From Parafrankia discariae (GTDB lineage Bacteria; Actinomycetota; Actinomycetes; Frankiales; Frankiaceae), in assembly GCF_000373365.1 (NCBI RefSeq), contig NZ_KB891241.1, positions 248,001 through 312,000 of the forward strand: a stretch of DNA of 64,000 nucleotides, read 5' to 3'. How positions within the stretch are numbered: the stretch's first letter is position 1; every line of letters begins with the position of its first letter. The position numbers were made by a program, and so were the translations under genes. Positions 29,301 to 37,923 of the stretch are shown one piece after another. The notes under the pieces are model-generated. The model did not search any database. It worked only from the letters and a program-made list of their open reading frames with translations, and was not told the origin of the DNA.

Positions 29301-30774
29301 CCTTCGTCCGGTGGCTGTACCGGGAGATCCGCGCCAGCCCCGGGTCGATCACGTAGCGGATGCCCGGGACGGTCAGCGACGTCTCCGCGACGTTGGTGGC
29401 CAGGACGATCCGGCGTCCGGTGTGCGGGGTGAAGACCCGGTGCTGCTCGGCCGAGGACAGCCGGGCGTAGAGCGGGACGATCTCGGTCAGCGGGAGGTCG
29501 CGGCGGGCCAGCGCGTCGGCAGTGTCCCGGATCTCGCGTTCCCCGCTGAGGAACACCAGGATGTCGCCCGGCCCCTCGGTGTACAGCTCGTCCACCGCGT
29601 CGCAGATCGCCGAGACCTGGTCGCGTTCGGTGTCGGCGCCCGCGGCCCCGGTCCGTGGGTCGCCACCGGCTCCCCGGCGGGCCTCGTTGCTGCCTCTCCG
29701 GCCGTTGCCGCCGGTCCCCCTGCGACCGTCGGCACGTGGCCCGCTCCGTGCCGCGGGAGCGGCACCGGAGTCGGAGTCGGAGTCGTCGTCGGCGCCCGGG
29801 CCGGTGTCGACCATGGGGCGGTAACGGGTCTCGACCGGGTAGGTGCGGCCGGAGACCTCGATCACCGGCGCGTCGTGGAAGTGGTGGGCGAACCGGTGCG
29901 GGTCGATCGTCGCCGAGGTGATGACCACCTTGAGGTCCGGGCGGCGGGGGAGCAGCCCGTGCAGGTAGCCGAGGATGAAGTCGATGTTGAGGCTGCGCTC
30001 GTGCGCCTCGTCGATGATCAGGGTGTCGTACTGGCGGAGCAGCCGGTCGGCGGTCAGCTCGTTGAGCAGGATGCCGTCGGTCATCAGCTTGATCAGCGTG
30101 GTCGGCCCGACCCGGTCGGTGAAGCGCATCTGGTAGCCGACCAGGCCGCCCCCGCCGCCCCCGCCGCTGTTCCCACGGCCGGCGTTGTTCCCGGTGTCGC
30201 TTCCGTCCGGGCCGGCCTGGGCCCGGTCGCGGCCGGTCTCGGGGATCACGCTGCCGAGCTCCTCGGCGATCCGCTCCGCCACGGTGCGCGCGGCGATCCG
30301 CCGCGGCTGGGTGTGCCCGATCATGCCGCGTACGCCCCGGCCCAGCTCCAGGCACAGCTTCGGCAGCTGCGTGGTCTTGCCCGAGCCGGTCTCGCCGGCG
30401 ATCACCACCACCTGGTTGTCCCGGATGGCGGTCAGGATCTCGTCCCGGCGCTGGCTGACCGGCAGCTCCTCCGGGTAGCCGATCACCGGGACGCTCGCCC
30501 GGCGCGTCTCCACCCGCAGGCGCGCGGCCTCGACGTCCGCCGCCAGCCGTGCGATCGAGGAGTCGCGCGCCGCCGGGTCGCGCATCCGGCGGGCCCGGTC
30601 GAGGTGCCGGCTCAGGCGGTGGGCGTCGCGTGCCATGAGCTGAGGCAGGCAGGCACGCAGCTCCGCCAGCGGCGGCGGTGCCGGCGGCGGCGTTTCAGCA
30701 GGAGAGATCACGGACGGCGTATTCCCGGGTGGTTGTCGGTTCGTGGTACCCCGGTCGAGCTGGGCACGGACCAC
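26386..30774 (-). CDS. hrpA: DEAH-box ATP-dependent RNA helicase HrpA
   Basis: A 1462-residue HrpA-type helicase, longer than the usual 1300 residues because of three low-complexity insertions. Helicase motifs are complete: motif I GETGSGKTT (127-135), Ia TQPRRIAART, II DEAH near 253 and III SATI. The C-terminal DUF3418 region characteristic of bacterial HrpA fills the last 600 residues (for example WLLL-free LLLLNVSSPVRGI and IRWMIEELRVSLFAQ). Insertions are a Gly-rich loop after Ia, an acidic/Gly-Arg segment of about 60 residues before motif IV, and a short Glu/Ala segment. The start is uncertain: GTG at 30774 or 30711. It acts on RNA in the cytoplasm, possibly in mRNA or ribosome rescue. 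Confidence 0.93.
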   Translation of the reverse strand: MVRAQLDRGTTNRQPPGNTPSVISPAETPPPAPPPLAELRACLPQLMARDAHRLSRHLDRARRMRDPAARDSSIARLAADVEAARLRVETRRASVPVIGYPEELPVSQRRDEILTAIRDNQVVVIAGETGSGKTTQLPKLCLELGRGVRGMIGHTQPRRIAARTVAERIAEELGSVIPETGRDRAQAGPDGSDTGNNAGRGNSGGGGGGGLVGYQMRFTDRVGPTTLIKLMTDGILLNELTADRLLRQYDTLIIDEAHERSLNIDFILGYLHGLLPRRPDLKVVITSATIDPHRFAHHFHDAPVIEVSGRTYPVETRYRPMVDTGPGADDDSDSDSGAAPAARSGPRADGRRGTGGNGRRGSNEARRGAGGDPRTGAAGADTERDQVSAICDAVDELYTEGPGDILVFLSGEREIRDTADALARRDLPLTEIVPLYARLSSAEQHRVFTPHTGRRIVLATNVAETSLTVPGIRYVIDPGLARISRYSHRTKVQRLPIEPVSQASANQRAGRCGRTSDGICVRLYSEEDFAGRPAFTDPEILRTNLASVILQMEALGLGEMADFPFLDPPESRQVTDGMRLLTELGAFVEDAEPGRRLTPIGRSLAQLPVDPRLGRMVLAAGELGCLSEVLVIASALAIQDPRERPVEQRAAADERHARFTDPTSDFLSILNLWRHLRTAREERSSNQFRRMCRTEFLNYLRIREWQDVHGQLRAIARNLGLEPNDSPADARSVHQALLTGLLSHLGRYEPEKKDYLGARGARFAIFPGSGLARRRPSRPEAGDGGRETPAEAEAEAGGRRGPGIPTWVVAAELVETSRLWARTVARVEPEWVEPLAEHLLRRSYSEPHWSRKQAAALAYEKVTLYGIPLVTSRLVQYGRIDPVVSRDLFIRHALVEGDWHTRHAFFHANRELLAGVEELEHRARRRDIVVDDETLFEFYDRRIPADVVSGRHFDTWWKATRRTEPDLLDFSASMLVNDRAGAIRQQDYPDIWVADGIELALTYQFTPGEAADGVTVRVPLPVLGTLRAEPFTWQVPGLREELVTALIRALPKVVRRGFVPAPNYARAVLDRLAPADRPAPGGSPADGGGPPVDDRPLADAVAGELHRMSGSALPSGVWSPPRLAELLPPHLRMTFRVVDDGGKTLAEGKDLAELRARLRPRTKAVVTAAAAGVERAGLRTWDVGTLPAVIERSRGGHVVRAHPALVDEGGSVAVRVFDDRAEADRAMWAGTRRLLLLNVSSPVRGIIGRLPNAAKLALSNNPHRDVTDLLDDCVAAAVDTLLRRAGGPARDEAGFATLLETVRAELADTAWTVVRGTERVLAAAHEISLGVRALSSPALLVTATDLRTQLDALIHRGFVTEAGTERLPDLERYLTAARRRLDRLPGDAARDRQLTLRVRNVVEAFQELLDEVGPARAGSEPVQAIRWMIEELRVSLFAQALRTPYPVSEERVYRAIDQLRPG

Positions 30775-30986
30775 GCTACGAGCGCGGCCGCACTCCGGCC
30801 CGGACCGCGGCGGCCGCCGTCGCGCGGCGAGGCCTTCGAGGCAGCCCCGTCAGGCAGTCTTTCGGGACGGCCCCTCGGGGCAGCATTGTGCCCGCGCCGC
30901 CGCGCGCCGGCACCTGGTTTTCTGCAGCACCGGACCGGCCGCCCGCATTCCCGGGGGGCGCCGGCCGGGATCGGTGGGTGCCGAGG

Positions 30987-31451
30987 TCAGTAGCTCGTGG
31001 TCGCCGCCAGCGCGAGCAGCACCAGCGCGCCGACGGCGGCGGTGGTGCGGATCGAGTTGAAGAAGTCCCAGCGGGCCCGCTGGGATTCCCAGTCCGCGGG
31101 TGGGGCCTCCGGTCGCCAGGTGGCCATCGCGTTGTTGATCGGGAGGTCGCCCCGCACCGTGACGAGAATGTTGGTGAACACGGCGACGGCTGCGACGGCG
31201 GCGATGATCGCGCAGGTGGACGCTCCGTCCACCGCGGCCGCGACGGCCAGCACGACCGTCGACAGCAGACTGCTGATCTGGAGCGGCTTCATCAGCTTCG
31301 GGTAGCTGACGTCGAACGCCTGCTTGACCAGCACATACGAAGTCGGGGGCAGGGAGTGCATCGCGGGCCGGACGGCGACCAGGCCGACGGCCATGGTTCC
31401 CGCGACGAGCCCGGTCAGGACGAGGGAGATCACGACAAGCGCCGAGACCAT
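30987..31451 (-). CDS. DUF1772 (anthrone-oxygenase-like) membrane protein
   Basis: A roughly 154-residue integral membrane protein of the DUF1772 group, related in sequence to fungal anthrone oxygenases but mostly uncharacterised in bacteria. Four hydrophobic helices are seen (VSALVVISLVLTGLVAGTMA; SSLLSTVVLAVAAAV; CAIIAAVAAVAVFTNILV; TAAVGALVLLALAA). The family block TNILVTVRGDLPINNAMATW and the following RARWDFFNSIRT are clear. The ATG at 31451 is preferred because GGAGA precedes it, but 31469 and 31496 are also possible. It lies alone between HrpA and the XRE regulator. Confidence 0.7.
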   Translation of the reverse strand: MVSALVVISLVLTGLVAGTMAVGLVAVRPAMHSLPPTSYVLVKQAFDVSYPKLMKPLQISSLLSTVVLAVAAAVDGASTCAIIAAVAAVAVFTNILVTVRGDLPINNAMATWRPEAPPADWESQRARWDFFNSIRTTAAVGALVLLALAATTSY

Positions 31452-31759
31452 GGTTTTCCGGCTCTCCATCCTTTGGGCATGGCTGAATGGGTGCATTCAT
31501 ACCAAGTTGGAGGAGTGCCCGGAAGCCGTTGCCCGAATGAAGGCCGGTTGCTGACGCCCGCCGGAGCGCCGGGGCCGCCGGAGCGCCGCGGCGGCCGGAA
31601 CGGCGCGGCGGCCGGAGCCGCTCGCGCCGTGGGCGCGAGGTGGCCGGGCGGCCTGGTCCCTCCGAGCCGGGGCCTGCCTCGTGCCGCCGGGCGGCACCGT
31701 ATGACTGGCTGGCCTCTCCGGCGTTGGGGTGAATCTCGTTGTGGTACGCCCGGCCGACT

Positions 31760-32626
31760 TCAGAGCTCGGCGATGATTTGGCTGAGAAGCTCGGGCGTGG
31801 TGGCCGGCGGCGGGCTGTCCACCGTCAGCCGGTTCATCGCTTCGGCGTAAATGTCCACATCTTCTCTTTTATCCATGTAGACGGCGCCGGTGAGCTGCTC
31901 CAGGTAGACCACATCGGGGAGGTCCGACTCCGGAAAACGCAGGATGCTGAAAGCGCCGCCCTCGGCCGCGTGGCCGCCGAAGGCGAACGGCATGATCTGC
32001 AGGGTCAGGTTCGGCAGGTCGCACAGGGCGATCAGCTGCTCGAGCTGGCTGCGCATCACCTTGGGGCCGCCGATCGGGCGCCGCAGGGCGGCCTCGTCGA
32101 CCACCACCCACAGCCGGGGCGCGTTCTCGCGGTGGAGGACCTTCTGCCGGTTCATGCGCACGTTGACCCGACGCTCGATGATCTCCGCGGGTACGCCGAT
32201 GTTACCCTGCGTGATCACGGCCCTGGCGTACTCCTCCGTCTGGAGAAGCCCGGGGATGAACTGGAGCTCGTAGGTCCGGATGAGCTGCGCCGCCTCCTCC
32301 AGCCCGATGTAGGGCTGGAACCAGTTCGGGAGCACGTCGCCGAAGCTGTGCCACCAGCCGGGCCGGTTGGCCTCCCGGACGAGCGAGAGCAGCGGCGCGC
32401 GCTCGGCGCTGTCCGTCACCCCGTACAGGGTGAGGAGATCGTCGACGTCGCGTTCCTTGAAGCTCACCCGCCCTAGTTCCATGCGGCTGATCTTCGACTC
32501 CGAGGCCCGGATGTGGTAACCGGCGTCCTCGCGGCTTATGCCCTTTTCCTCCCGAAGCCGACGGAGCTGTGAGCCGAGCAGGATCCGACGTACGGTCGGA
32601 CCGCCACCCAGCTGAGTGGTCGTCAC
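31760..32626 (-). CDS. XRE-family regulator with DUF5753 (Scr1-like)
   Basis: A 288-residue DNA-binding protein typical of Streptomyces and Frankia, where dozens of paralogs pair with DUF397 proteins. The N-terminal helix-turn-helix runs LGSQLRRLREEKGISREDAG...ASESKISRMELGRVSF. The DUF5753 region begins near residue 110 (QPYIGLEEAAQLIRTYELQFIPGLLQTEEYAR) and contains VNVRMNRQKVL and the ending TPELLSQIIAEL. The GTG at 32626 has GAGGGGG eight bases upstream, better than the ATG at 32644. It is divergent from, and 1.6 kb away from, the DUF397 gene, an unusual distance for such a pair. Confidence 0.88.
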   Translation of the reverse strand: MTTTQLGGGPTVRRILLGSQLRRLREEKGISREDAGYHIRASESKISRMELGRVSFKERDVDDLLTLYGVTDSAERAPLLSLVREANRPGWWHSFGDVLPNWFQPYIGLEEAAQLIRTYELQFIPGLLQTEEYARAVITQGNIGVPAEIIERRVNVRMNRQKVLHRENAPRLWVVVDEAALRRPIGGPKVMRSQLEQLIALCDLPNLTLQIMPFAFGGHAAEGGAFSILRFPESDLPDVVYLEQLTGAVYMDKREDVDIYAEAMNRLTVDSPPPATTPELLSQIIAEL

Positions 32627-33538
32627 TGTCGGCCCCCTCGCCATAGGTCAATGCAAGAGTACGGCATTCGATCTTCTACCCTCGTTCACCTCGCGCCTTC
32701 TCCGCCCCGTTCAACTCAGTCACGTCTCTCGGTGCGAACGAGATACGTATACACGGTTGACGGAGAGCGCTCGCGACCGACTCCCAATTACGGTGGGGTA
32801 CGGGACCCGGTGCGGCCGTTCCGCATACTGCCCGGTCATTGCATCCCACGCTGGGTATGCATTCCGAGGTCGTGCGGGCGCGGCCGGGTCCGGCGAAGCC
32901 CGGTTAGCGGGCGGTAACCCGTGTCAGCCCGGCCGGCCCCTGGGTCGGCTGCCGTTACCCCCCGCCATCGGGCATCCCCCGCGGTGGAACTACCGGAGGA
33001 GGTCTGGTAGCGCCTGCTTCCATCCGGATCCCCCTTGACCGGATCAGCCTTGCTCGGTCGCCACTGTGGCAGAAAGACCACGCAGGGTCGAGCAGTTGCC
33101 GGCCGTCGGAGTGCACCTCTGATCTCCTCACCGGTGATCCCGTCGCCGGGACCGCGACAGCGCCTGTTGGCGGCGCGGAGCACGCATCATTTCTCCGCTC
33201 GCCCACGGTGCTCGCCCACGGTGCCGCCGCGTTCGGTCCGGGATCCGCTTCGGCGGGCCGGAATCGGGCGTCGGGTCGACCGTACAGCGTCCCCGCGGGG
33301 CCGCCGGGCGTGATCGGGACCTTCGCCTCGACATGTAGGGCGGTCCGGCGCCGCGGCCCGGAGCCCGGTTCGCGCGCGCCGGGATTCAGGTGGAAACGCT
33401 GCTCGGGGCAGGCGCGGGCGGGCTGTCGGCAGGCCGGACGAGTGCCGCCGCGGCCGGAGTCGGACGGGCCGTTCACCACCACCCCCGGCGCCTGCGAGTG
33501 GGCACGATCGGGTGATCGTCGCAATGGATCCTTCGGGC

Positions 33539-33565
33539 GGCCGACTCGGCCGACTCGGCCGACTC
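33539..33565 (+). repeat. Three 9-bp tandem copies of GGCCGACTC
   Basis: Three perfect copies in the gene-poor region between the XRE and DUF397 genes. No function is evident. Confidence 0.8.
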
Positions 33566-33978
33566 GCGCTGGGCGGCTGGACCGGCGTCGACCGGGTCGA
33601 GTCGGGCCGGGCTGGCTGAGGACCGGTCGGTCGGGTGCCGATCGGGCGGGCGCCGGGTCGGGGTCGGCAGGGCCGGGGCCAGCCGGGTCCGGCTGGTCTG
33701 GCGGGGCCGGGCGCGCCGGGGCGCGGCCGGTGGGCTGTGGGTCCGTGGCGGACTCTCTTCCTTCCGATCTTCTTCGCTGCCGGAGAAAGTCCTACACCAC
33801 CGAGGATCCCGGGATGATCCGTGCACGTAACGACGACGAAATGTGGATGGAACATGGGATCGACGTTCGGTGGGCGGTATTCCGTAGGGCGTTCCGTGTG
33901 TCCTGGTGTGGATGTCGTGTGGCCACATCGTTGGTTGTGAGTGCTGCCCGAAAGGGGTGATCCGTGCCGGTCGAAAGT

Positions 33979-34017
33979 CGTGTGCACGCGGGCGCAGGTC
34001 GGATGCACGTGCACACG
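33979..34017. promoter_or_regulatory. 10-bp inverted repeat CGTGTGCACG / CGTGCACACG
   Basis: Perfect 10-bp arms at 33979-33988 and 34008-34017 are separated by 19 bases, about two helical turns centre to centre plus. Each arm contains GTGCAC, itself a palindrome, and a further GCACGTGC core occurs at the right arm. It lies 205 bp upstream of the DUF397 gene and is a candidate operator. Confidence 0.5.
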
Positions 34018-34222
34018 CGCGTGCTGTATCGTGAGCCGAAGTCCGTGCAAGCGCACGCGCCGACCCCCGGAGGGAGGTGGGACGAGGCCTCTCATCGGCC
34101 GAGGCTTCCCTGTGGCGGAGCGGTTCTGTGGCCGCGGACGAGCCGCGAGCTGCTCGAGCGGAAAGGTGCCCCGACCGCGGTAGCGATCGCCTGGCTCCGG
34201 ACGAATCTTCAGGAGACCGACC

Positions 34223-34459
34223 TTGTCCAAGATCTACAGTGGTATGCCTGCCACGGCCCTACAACGGGTTACCTGGCAGAAGAGTCGACGGAGCAATTCG
34301 CAGGGCAACTGCGTCGAGATGGCGCGGCTTCCTGGGGACGAGGTGGCCGTTAGAAACTCCAGGCATCCCGACGGGCCCGCGCTGGTTTACACGCGGGCTG
34401 AGATTGAGGCGCTGATCCTGGGCGCGAAGGATGGGGATTTCGACAACCTGCTCATCTGA
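34223..34459 (+). CDS. DUF397 domain protein
   Basis: A 78-residue DUF397 protein. The hallmarks are WQKSRRSNSQGNCVEMA, VAVRNSRHPDGPALVYT and the C-terminal FDNLL. In actinomycetes such proteins are partners of DUF5753 XRE regulators, sometimes with antitoxin- or anti-regulator-like behaviour. The TTG start is supported by AGGAG at 34211-34215; an ATG at 34244 would omit seven residues. Its likely partner is the divergent XRE gene 1.6 kb away. Confidence 0.85.
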   Translation: MSKIYSGMPATALQRVTWQKSRRSNSQGNCVEMARLPGDEVAVRNSRHPDGPALVYTRAEIEALILGAKDGDFDNLLI

Positions 34460-35117
34460 GCGGGGCGGTCTCACGGGGGTCCCCAGCACGTGGCGTTGTG
34501 GTCGCCCTCGGGGGTGGTGACCAGGCATCCGTCGGGGTGTCGTACGGCACGTGTGAACTAACGGACAGTGAACTGGTAAACGCACCAAGCGATCTCCAGG
34601 CGGCGCACGAACGGGACTCCGCGCCACGCACCACCGGCGCCACGAACCTCCGCCTGGGCGACTAGTGCCCGGCCGCACCATCACCGCTGACGAACGAGGC
34701 ACCGGGCCCACCGGCGCCGGCCGCTCGATCAGCACCAGGACGAGCTAGACGGATCCCGCTGTAGTCCGTCTCGCTCCGGATCACGACCGGACACCGGCGT
34801 CCGGTCATGATCGCAAGGTGAGATGTGTGGCTGGGAGATTCCGCCAGACCGTCTCCGTGACGCCCTGCGCGGGCCGCGGCCCGTCGCCAGGCGCCGACAC
34901 GGGGGTGGGCGGCACCCCCCCAAGAGCCTCGGCAGCACCTGCCAGGTCGCAGGACGGCCTGTGGACCGCCGGATCCACGCCCGTGCACCCGCAGCACCGA
35001 AGCGCCCGACCGCCGACGCGAGACCCGGAAGACCCGCCGCACCACGTACCGATGCGACACCGACCCCCGGGGCTGACGCGAGCGCTGCCATGCCCTGTAC
35101 GCGCACCGGAGAGCCGA
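34460..35117. other. 658-bp intergenic region with two adjacent hairpins
   Basis: No gene is supported up to the ATG at 35118; an upstream in-frame extension from 34818 looks non-coding (HPQHRSARPP-type composition). Two hairpins stand side by side at 34747-34771 and 34779-34812. Confidence 0.5.
34747..34812. other. Tandem stem-loops
   Basis: The first has 7-bp perfect arms (AGACGGA / TCCGTCT) with an 11-base loop. The second has 14-bp arms with one mismatch (34779-34792 and 34799-34812) and a 6-base loop. Both are 290-320 bases from the nearest stop and upstream of the next start, so terminator, leader RNA or protein-binding site are all possible. Confidence 0.55.
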
Positions 35118-35825
35118 ATGACGACCCTGACCATGGATCGGATCTTCACGTCCGGGGATCTCCCGCTCCTGTCCCTCCCACAGGCCGACGGGCTGATCAC
35201 CTGTAGATGGTTCCACGAGCCTGTCGTGGTGCGGGCACTGGCCGAGGACGGCGGTGACTCCGTCGGCGAGCGGCGGCGTGCACAGGTGGGCTTCGTGATG
35301 GTGGAGCCGAGCTGGCTGGCCCGGGCTGCCGCCGAGCGGGTCCGCGGCCCCGGGATCGACGCGGTCGTGATGCATGTGCAGGGTGGGCTGCCCGGCCGCA
35401 GCGCGCTGGCCCTCGCGTTCGCTTCCCACCTGCGGTCGATGCTGCTGCGCAGCGGGCGGGAGACCCATGTGGTCACCGCCGGTGTCCGCCCAGACCTGAC
35501 CGGCCTCGCGGACCTGGTGCGCATTCCGCACCTGGTCACCGTCACCGACGCCACCGGCGCGATCGCCGACACCGTGGTCTGGGAGGTCATGACCGACGTC
35601 CAGTTCGACGTGTGGCTCGACGGGGCCCCCCGGCCGGACCAGCACGCGATCGAGGCCCACCTCCCCGGCCTGCTCCGCCTGCGCGGGCTGCACCGGTCCG
35701 GTCGGCTCGACCGCCGGCGGGCCGGTGCCCTGCTGGACGTCCTCGAAGGCGGGACGCTGTCGACCCGGCTGATCCACCGCTGCCCCCGGGTCGTGCTGCC
35801 ACTCGCCGCGGCCGCGGCAGCCTGA
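35118..35825 (+). CDS. Hypothetical protein
   Basis: A 235-residue protein I do not recognise. The ATG at 35118 has GGAGA six bases upstream. It begins MTTLTMDRIFTSGDLPLLSL, contains Trp-Phe-His (CRWFHEPVVVRALAED) and reads as a compact alternating strand/helix fold: GIDAVVMHVQGGLPGRSALALAF, HVVTAGVRPDLTG, HLVTVTDATGAIADTV. No signal peptide or membrane helix is seen, and it ends with an Ala run. Composition and third-position GC are typical of real genes here. It is followed by the convergent replication-relaxation-like gene. Confidence 0.55.
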   Translation: MTTLTMDRIFTSGDLPLLSLPQADGLITCRWFHEPVVVRALAEDGGDSVGERRRAQVGFVMVEPSWLARAAAERVRGPGIDAVVMHVQGGLPGRSALALAFASHLRSMLLRSGRETHVVTAGVRPDLTGLADLVRIPHLVTVTDATGAIADTVVWEVMTDVQFDVWLDGAPRPDQHAIEAHLPGLLRLRGLHRSGRLDRRRAGALLDVLEGGTLSTRLIHRCPRVVLPLAAAAAA

Positions 35826-35899
35826 GGCCACGCACCGCGAACGGTCTGGCACAGGCGCTCGACCACGTGTGACCATCTCGTCGTCCGCAGACCGTTGCA

Positions 35900-36772
35900 T
35901 CACCCGGTGGGGCGGTGCAAACATGTACTAGCTGCCCGGGGATCCCCCCGTACCCCGGGCGGCCTTTTCATGTCACCGGCTTTCGTGTCACCGGCAGGGT
36001 CGTGGCAGCCGCCGGCCCGGGCCGACCAGCCGCCGTCCGGCTGGTCCTCCAACGCCCCGCGGAGCCGGTCGGGGATGCTGATCACCAGCGCCGTGGCCGG
36101 CTCCGCCCCCGCGAAGCGGATCTCCCGCGCCGCCGCCGCGACGGCCGACTCGATCACCGCCGCCACCCCGCCGCTCATCGCCGGGACGGCGTAGACCACC
36201 CGGGGGAACCTGCGCAGCAGGTCGGTGGCGACGTCGATCGCCGCGCTGATCCCGTGGTTGACCCGCTCGACCTGCACGGCGGCGCAGGAGCCGTCGGCGA
36301 GCCGGGCGACCCCGTCCGGAACATGCGCGCCGGCCAGCACCGCCGGTTCGTGCTCGTCCCGCCAGTGGCGCGCGCCCACCCACCCCACCACCGGGATGCC
36401 GGCCAGCGGCGGCCGGTGTTCCAGCAGCAGCCGGGTACGAGCCACCTCGGCGGTGTGCACGGCGGCGGTCACCGGGCCCGCGGCGCTGTGATCGACCTCG
36501 CCGACCAGGCGCGCGCCGTCGTCGGTGAGGCGCACGATCCGGCCCCGGTTGGCGAAAAGCCCCTCCGCCTGGACGAGATCCGCCTGCCTCCAGCGCCGCA
36601 GGACCGCCTTCGCCGCGTTCGGGGAGGTCAGCCGCGCCGGGTCGAGCACGATGGCGAGATCCTCCTCGTAGGCCGAGCTCATCTCCAGCAACCAGCTCAG
36701 ACACCGGAAGTCACGCGCGTTGATGCGGATGCTGCCCTTGTCGGATCGTTCCTTTCTGGTCATCTGGCTCAT
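35900..36772 (-). CDS. Winged-helix protein resembling replication-relaxation family
   Basis: A 290-residue protein starting MSQMTRKERSDKG, with GGAAGGG upstream. The N-terminus is winged-helix-like (INARDFRCLSWLLEMSSAYEEDLA...PNAAKAVLRRWRQADLV...RGRIVRLTDDGARLV). The second half has the alternating pattern HTAEVARTRLLLE, ARHWRDEHEP, HVPDGVARLADGSCAAVQVER and VVYAVPAMSGGVAAVI, similar to the nuclease-like half of actinobacterial replication-relaxation proteins found on plasmids and integrative elements. The match is by pattern, so the family is tentative. The upstream DNA (36859-36893) is unusually A/T-rich and likely its promoter. Confidence 0.5.
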   Translation of the reverse strand: MSQMTRKERSDKGSIRINARDFRCLSWLLEMSSAYEEDLAIVLDPARLTSPNAAKAVLRRWRQADLVQAEGLFANRGRIVRLTDDGARLVGEVDHSAAGPVTAAVHTAEVARTRLLLEHRPPLAGIPVVGWVGARHWRDEHEPAVLAGAHVPDGVARLADGSCAAVQVERVNHGISAAIDVATDLLRRFPRVVYAVPAMSGGVAAVIESAVAAAAREIRFAGAEPATALVISIPDRLRGALEDQPDGGWSARAGGCHDPAGDTKAGDMKRPPGVRGDPRAASTCLHRPTG

Positions 36773-37476
36773 CTGTGTGCCCTTCCCTGGGCTCCGGATC
36801 GGATGCCGCCTCCAGGCCGGCCCGGTCGCCGCGAGGGTCGTCCCGCGGCCGAATCGAGCAAAAAATTTATGTAGAGGATTATTCTCTGGCTGTTCGGCGG
36901 CACCCGCGGTGAGGTGGGTCTGACACCGTGCGGGATGTGGGAGGTGGGGTTCCGCCTCCGGGATATTCGCCTCCGGGGCAAAGGCACACGGTGGTATCGG
37001 TCGATCCCACGGATGAGGACGCCGATTCCTCATCCGATGTGCCGTCGTCTGCCGGAGGGCCCAATTCTGCCAAGCGGGCGAACGCTGTCAAGTGCTCATC
37101 CGGCCCGGGATCGGTATTCGCCCGGTCCGGCCCGCGACTGCTTTCCGTGAACCCGCTCCCGCCCGTACCGGCCGCGGGCCCGCGCCGTGGCCGGACGTCC
37201 GCCCGTGGCATGGGGGACCGACCGGTGCCGGGTCGCCGCCGCGCGGCCGTGCCGGACGTCGGTGGGCACGGGTGGACGGCCGGAGACGAGGGCCGGTCGA
37301 GACCCCATCGGGGGTACCGACCGGGACGTTCTGGCGCGCGAGGGTGTTTCTCCGGCATATCGGAATCATCCCGCCGGGGTGGTGAATCGGCCGGGCCGCG
37401 GATTCACGCCGGGGATCTTTCGGGCTTCTCCGCCACCCGGCGGGCGGCCCGGCGCGGCCCGGGCTACGTTCCGCGC
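36773..37476. other. 704-bp intergenic region with an A/T-rich promoter segment
   Basis: The left end (about 36859-36893, with AAAAAATTTATG and ATTATTCTC) is the most A/T-rich stretch in this part and probably holds the promoter of the minus-strand winged-helix gene. The rest is open in several frames, but third-position base use is mixed and no start has a binding site. Confidence 0.5.
37465..37470 (+). promoter_or_regulatory. Possible -10 of a leaderless PPOX gene
   Basis: TACGTT ends six bases before the ATG at 37477 and no Shine-Dalgarno site is present, the usual arrangement for leaderless actinobacterial genes. Confidence 0.35.
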
Positions 37477-37884
37477 ATGCCGTCAGCCGTCACCCTGCCT
37501 GCCTGGACCGAAACGTCGAAGTACCTGTCGCTGACCACCTTCCGCAGTGACGGGCGATCCGTCGCGACGCCGGTGTGGTTCGTGGTCAACGGTGCCGAGC
37601 TGCTCGTTCTCACCGACGAGAAAAGCGGAAAGGTGCACCGCCTGCGTAACTCCCCGCGGGCGACGGTCGCCCCGTGCGACGCCCGCGGAAAGGCGGCGGA
37701 GAGCCCGGTGGAGGTGATGGCCGAGGTCGTCCCGGAACGTACCGGTGCCGCGCGGGCCATGGTGCACCGCCGTTACCGGGTCGCGGCGCCGCTGGTCTCG
37801 ACCGTCTCGAAGGCGGTGCGCGCGGTACGCCGTCGCCCCCCGGAGACGCAGACCGCCATCCGGATCACCCTGCCCGGCTGGTAG
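37477..37884 (+). CDS. PPOX-class (F420/FMN-dependent) oxidoreductase
   Basis: A 135-residue protein with the split-barrel flavin/F420-binding fold of the PPOX class. It begins MPSAVTLPAWTETSKYLSL and shows the expected TFRSDGRSVATPVWFVVNG, LLVLTDEKSGKVHRLRNSPRATVAPCDARGK and a strand pattern ending TAIRITLPGW. The size fits the small Rv-type F420-dependent group common in actinobacteria. Substrate unknown. It appears leaderless. An in-frame extension back to 36928 exists but is not protein-like. Confidence 0.72.
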   Translation: MPSAVTLPAWTETSKYLSLTTFRSDGRSVATPVWFVVNGAELLVLTDEKSGKVHRLRNSPRATVAPCDARGKAAESPVEVMAEVVPERTGAARAMVHRRYRVAAPLVSTVSKAVRAVRRRPPETQTAIRITLPGW

Positions 37885-37923
37885 CCCGGCCGGCACCCGC
37901 CAGCCGGTACCGGGGCGGCGGCC

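Larger units (their letters stand above)
32627..34222. other. 1.6-kb region without a convincing gene between XRE and DUF397 genes
   Basis: Several open frames cover this stretch on both strands, but none has conserved-looking sequence, a good start or consistent third-position GC. It carries the tandem 9-bp repeat at 33539-33565 and a long inverted repeat at 33979-34017. An A/T-richer segment around 32690-32780 with GTATAC may be the XRE promoter. It could be decayed coding DNA or a large regulatory region. Confidence 0.5.

Noticed and set aside
27548-30355. A 935-codon minus-strand frame inside hrpA
   Set aside because: Out of frame with clear helicase motifs and dominated by Arg/Pro/Gly; shadow of hrpA.
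36879-37358. Minus-strand frame ending with VCLCPGGEYPGGGTPPPTS, which looked like a peptide precursor
   Set aside because: No ribosome-binding site or modifying enzyme nearby, mixed third-position bases, and it overlaps the promoter of the winged-helix gene.
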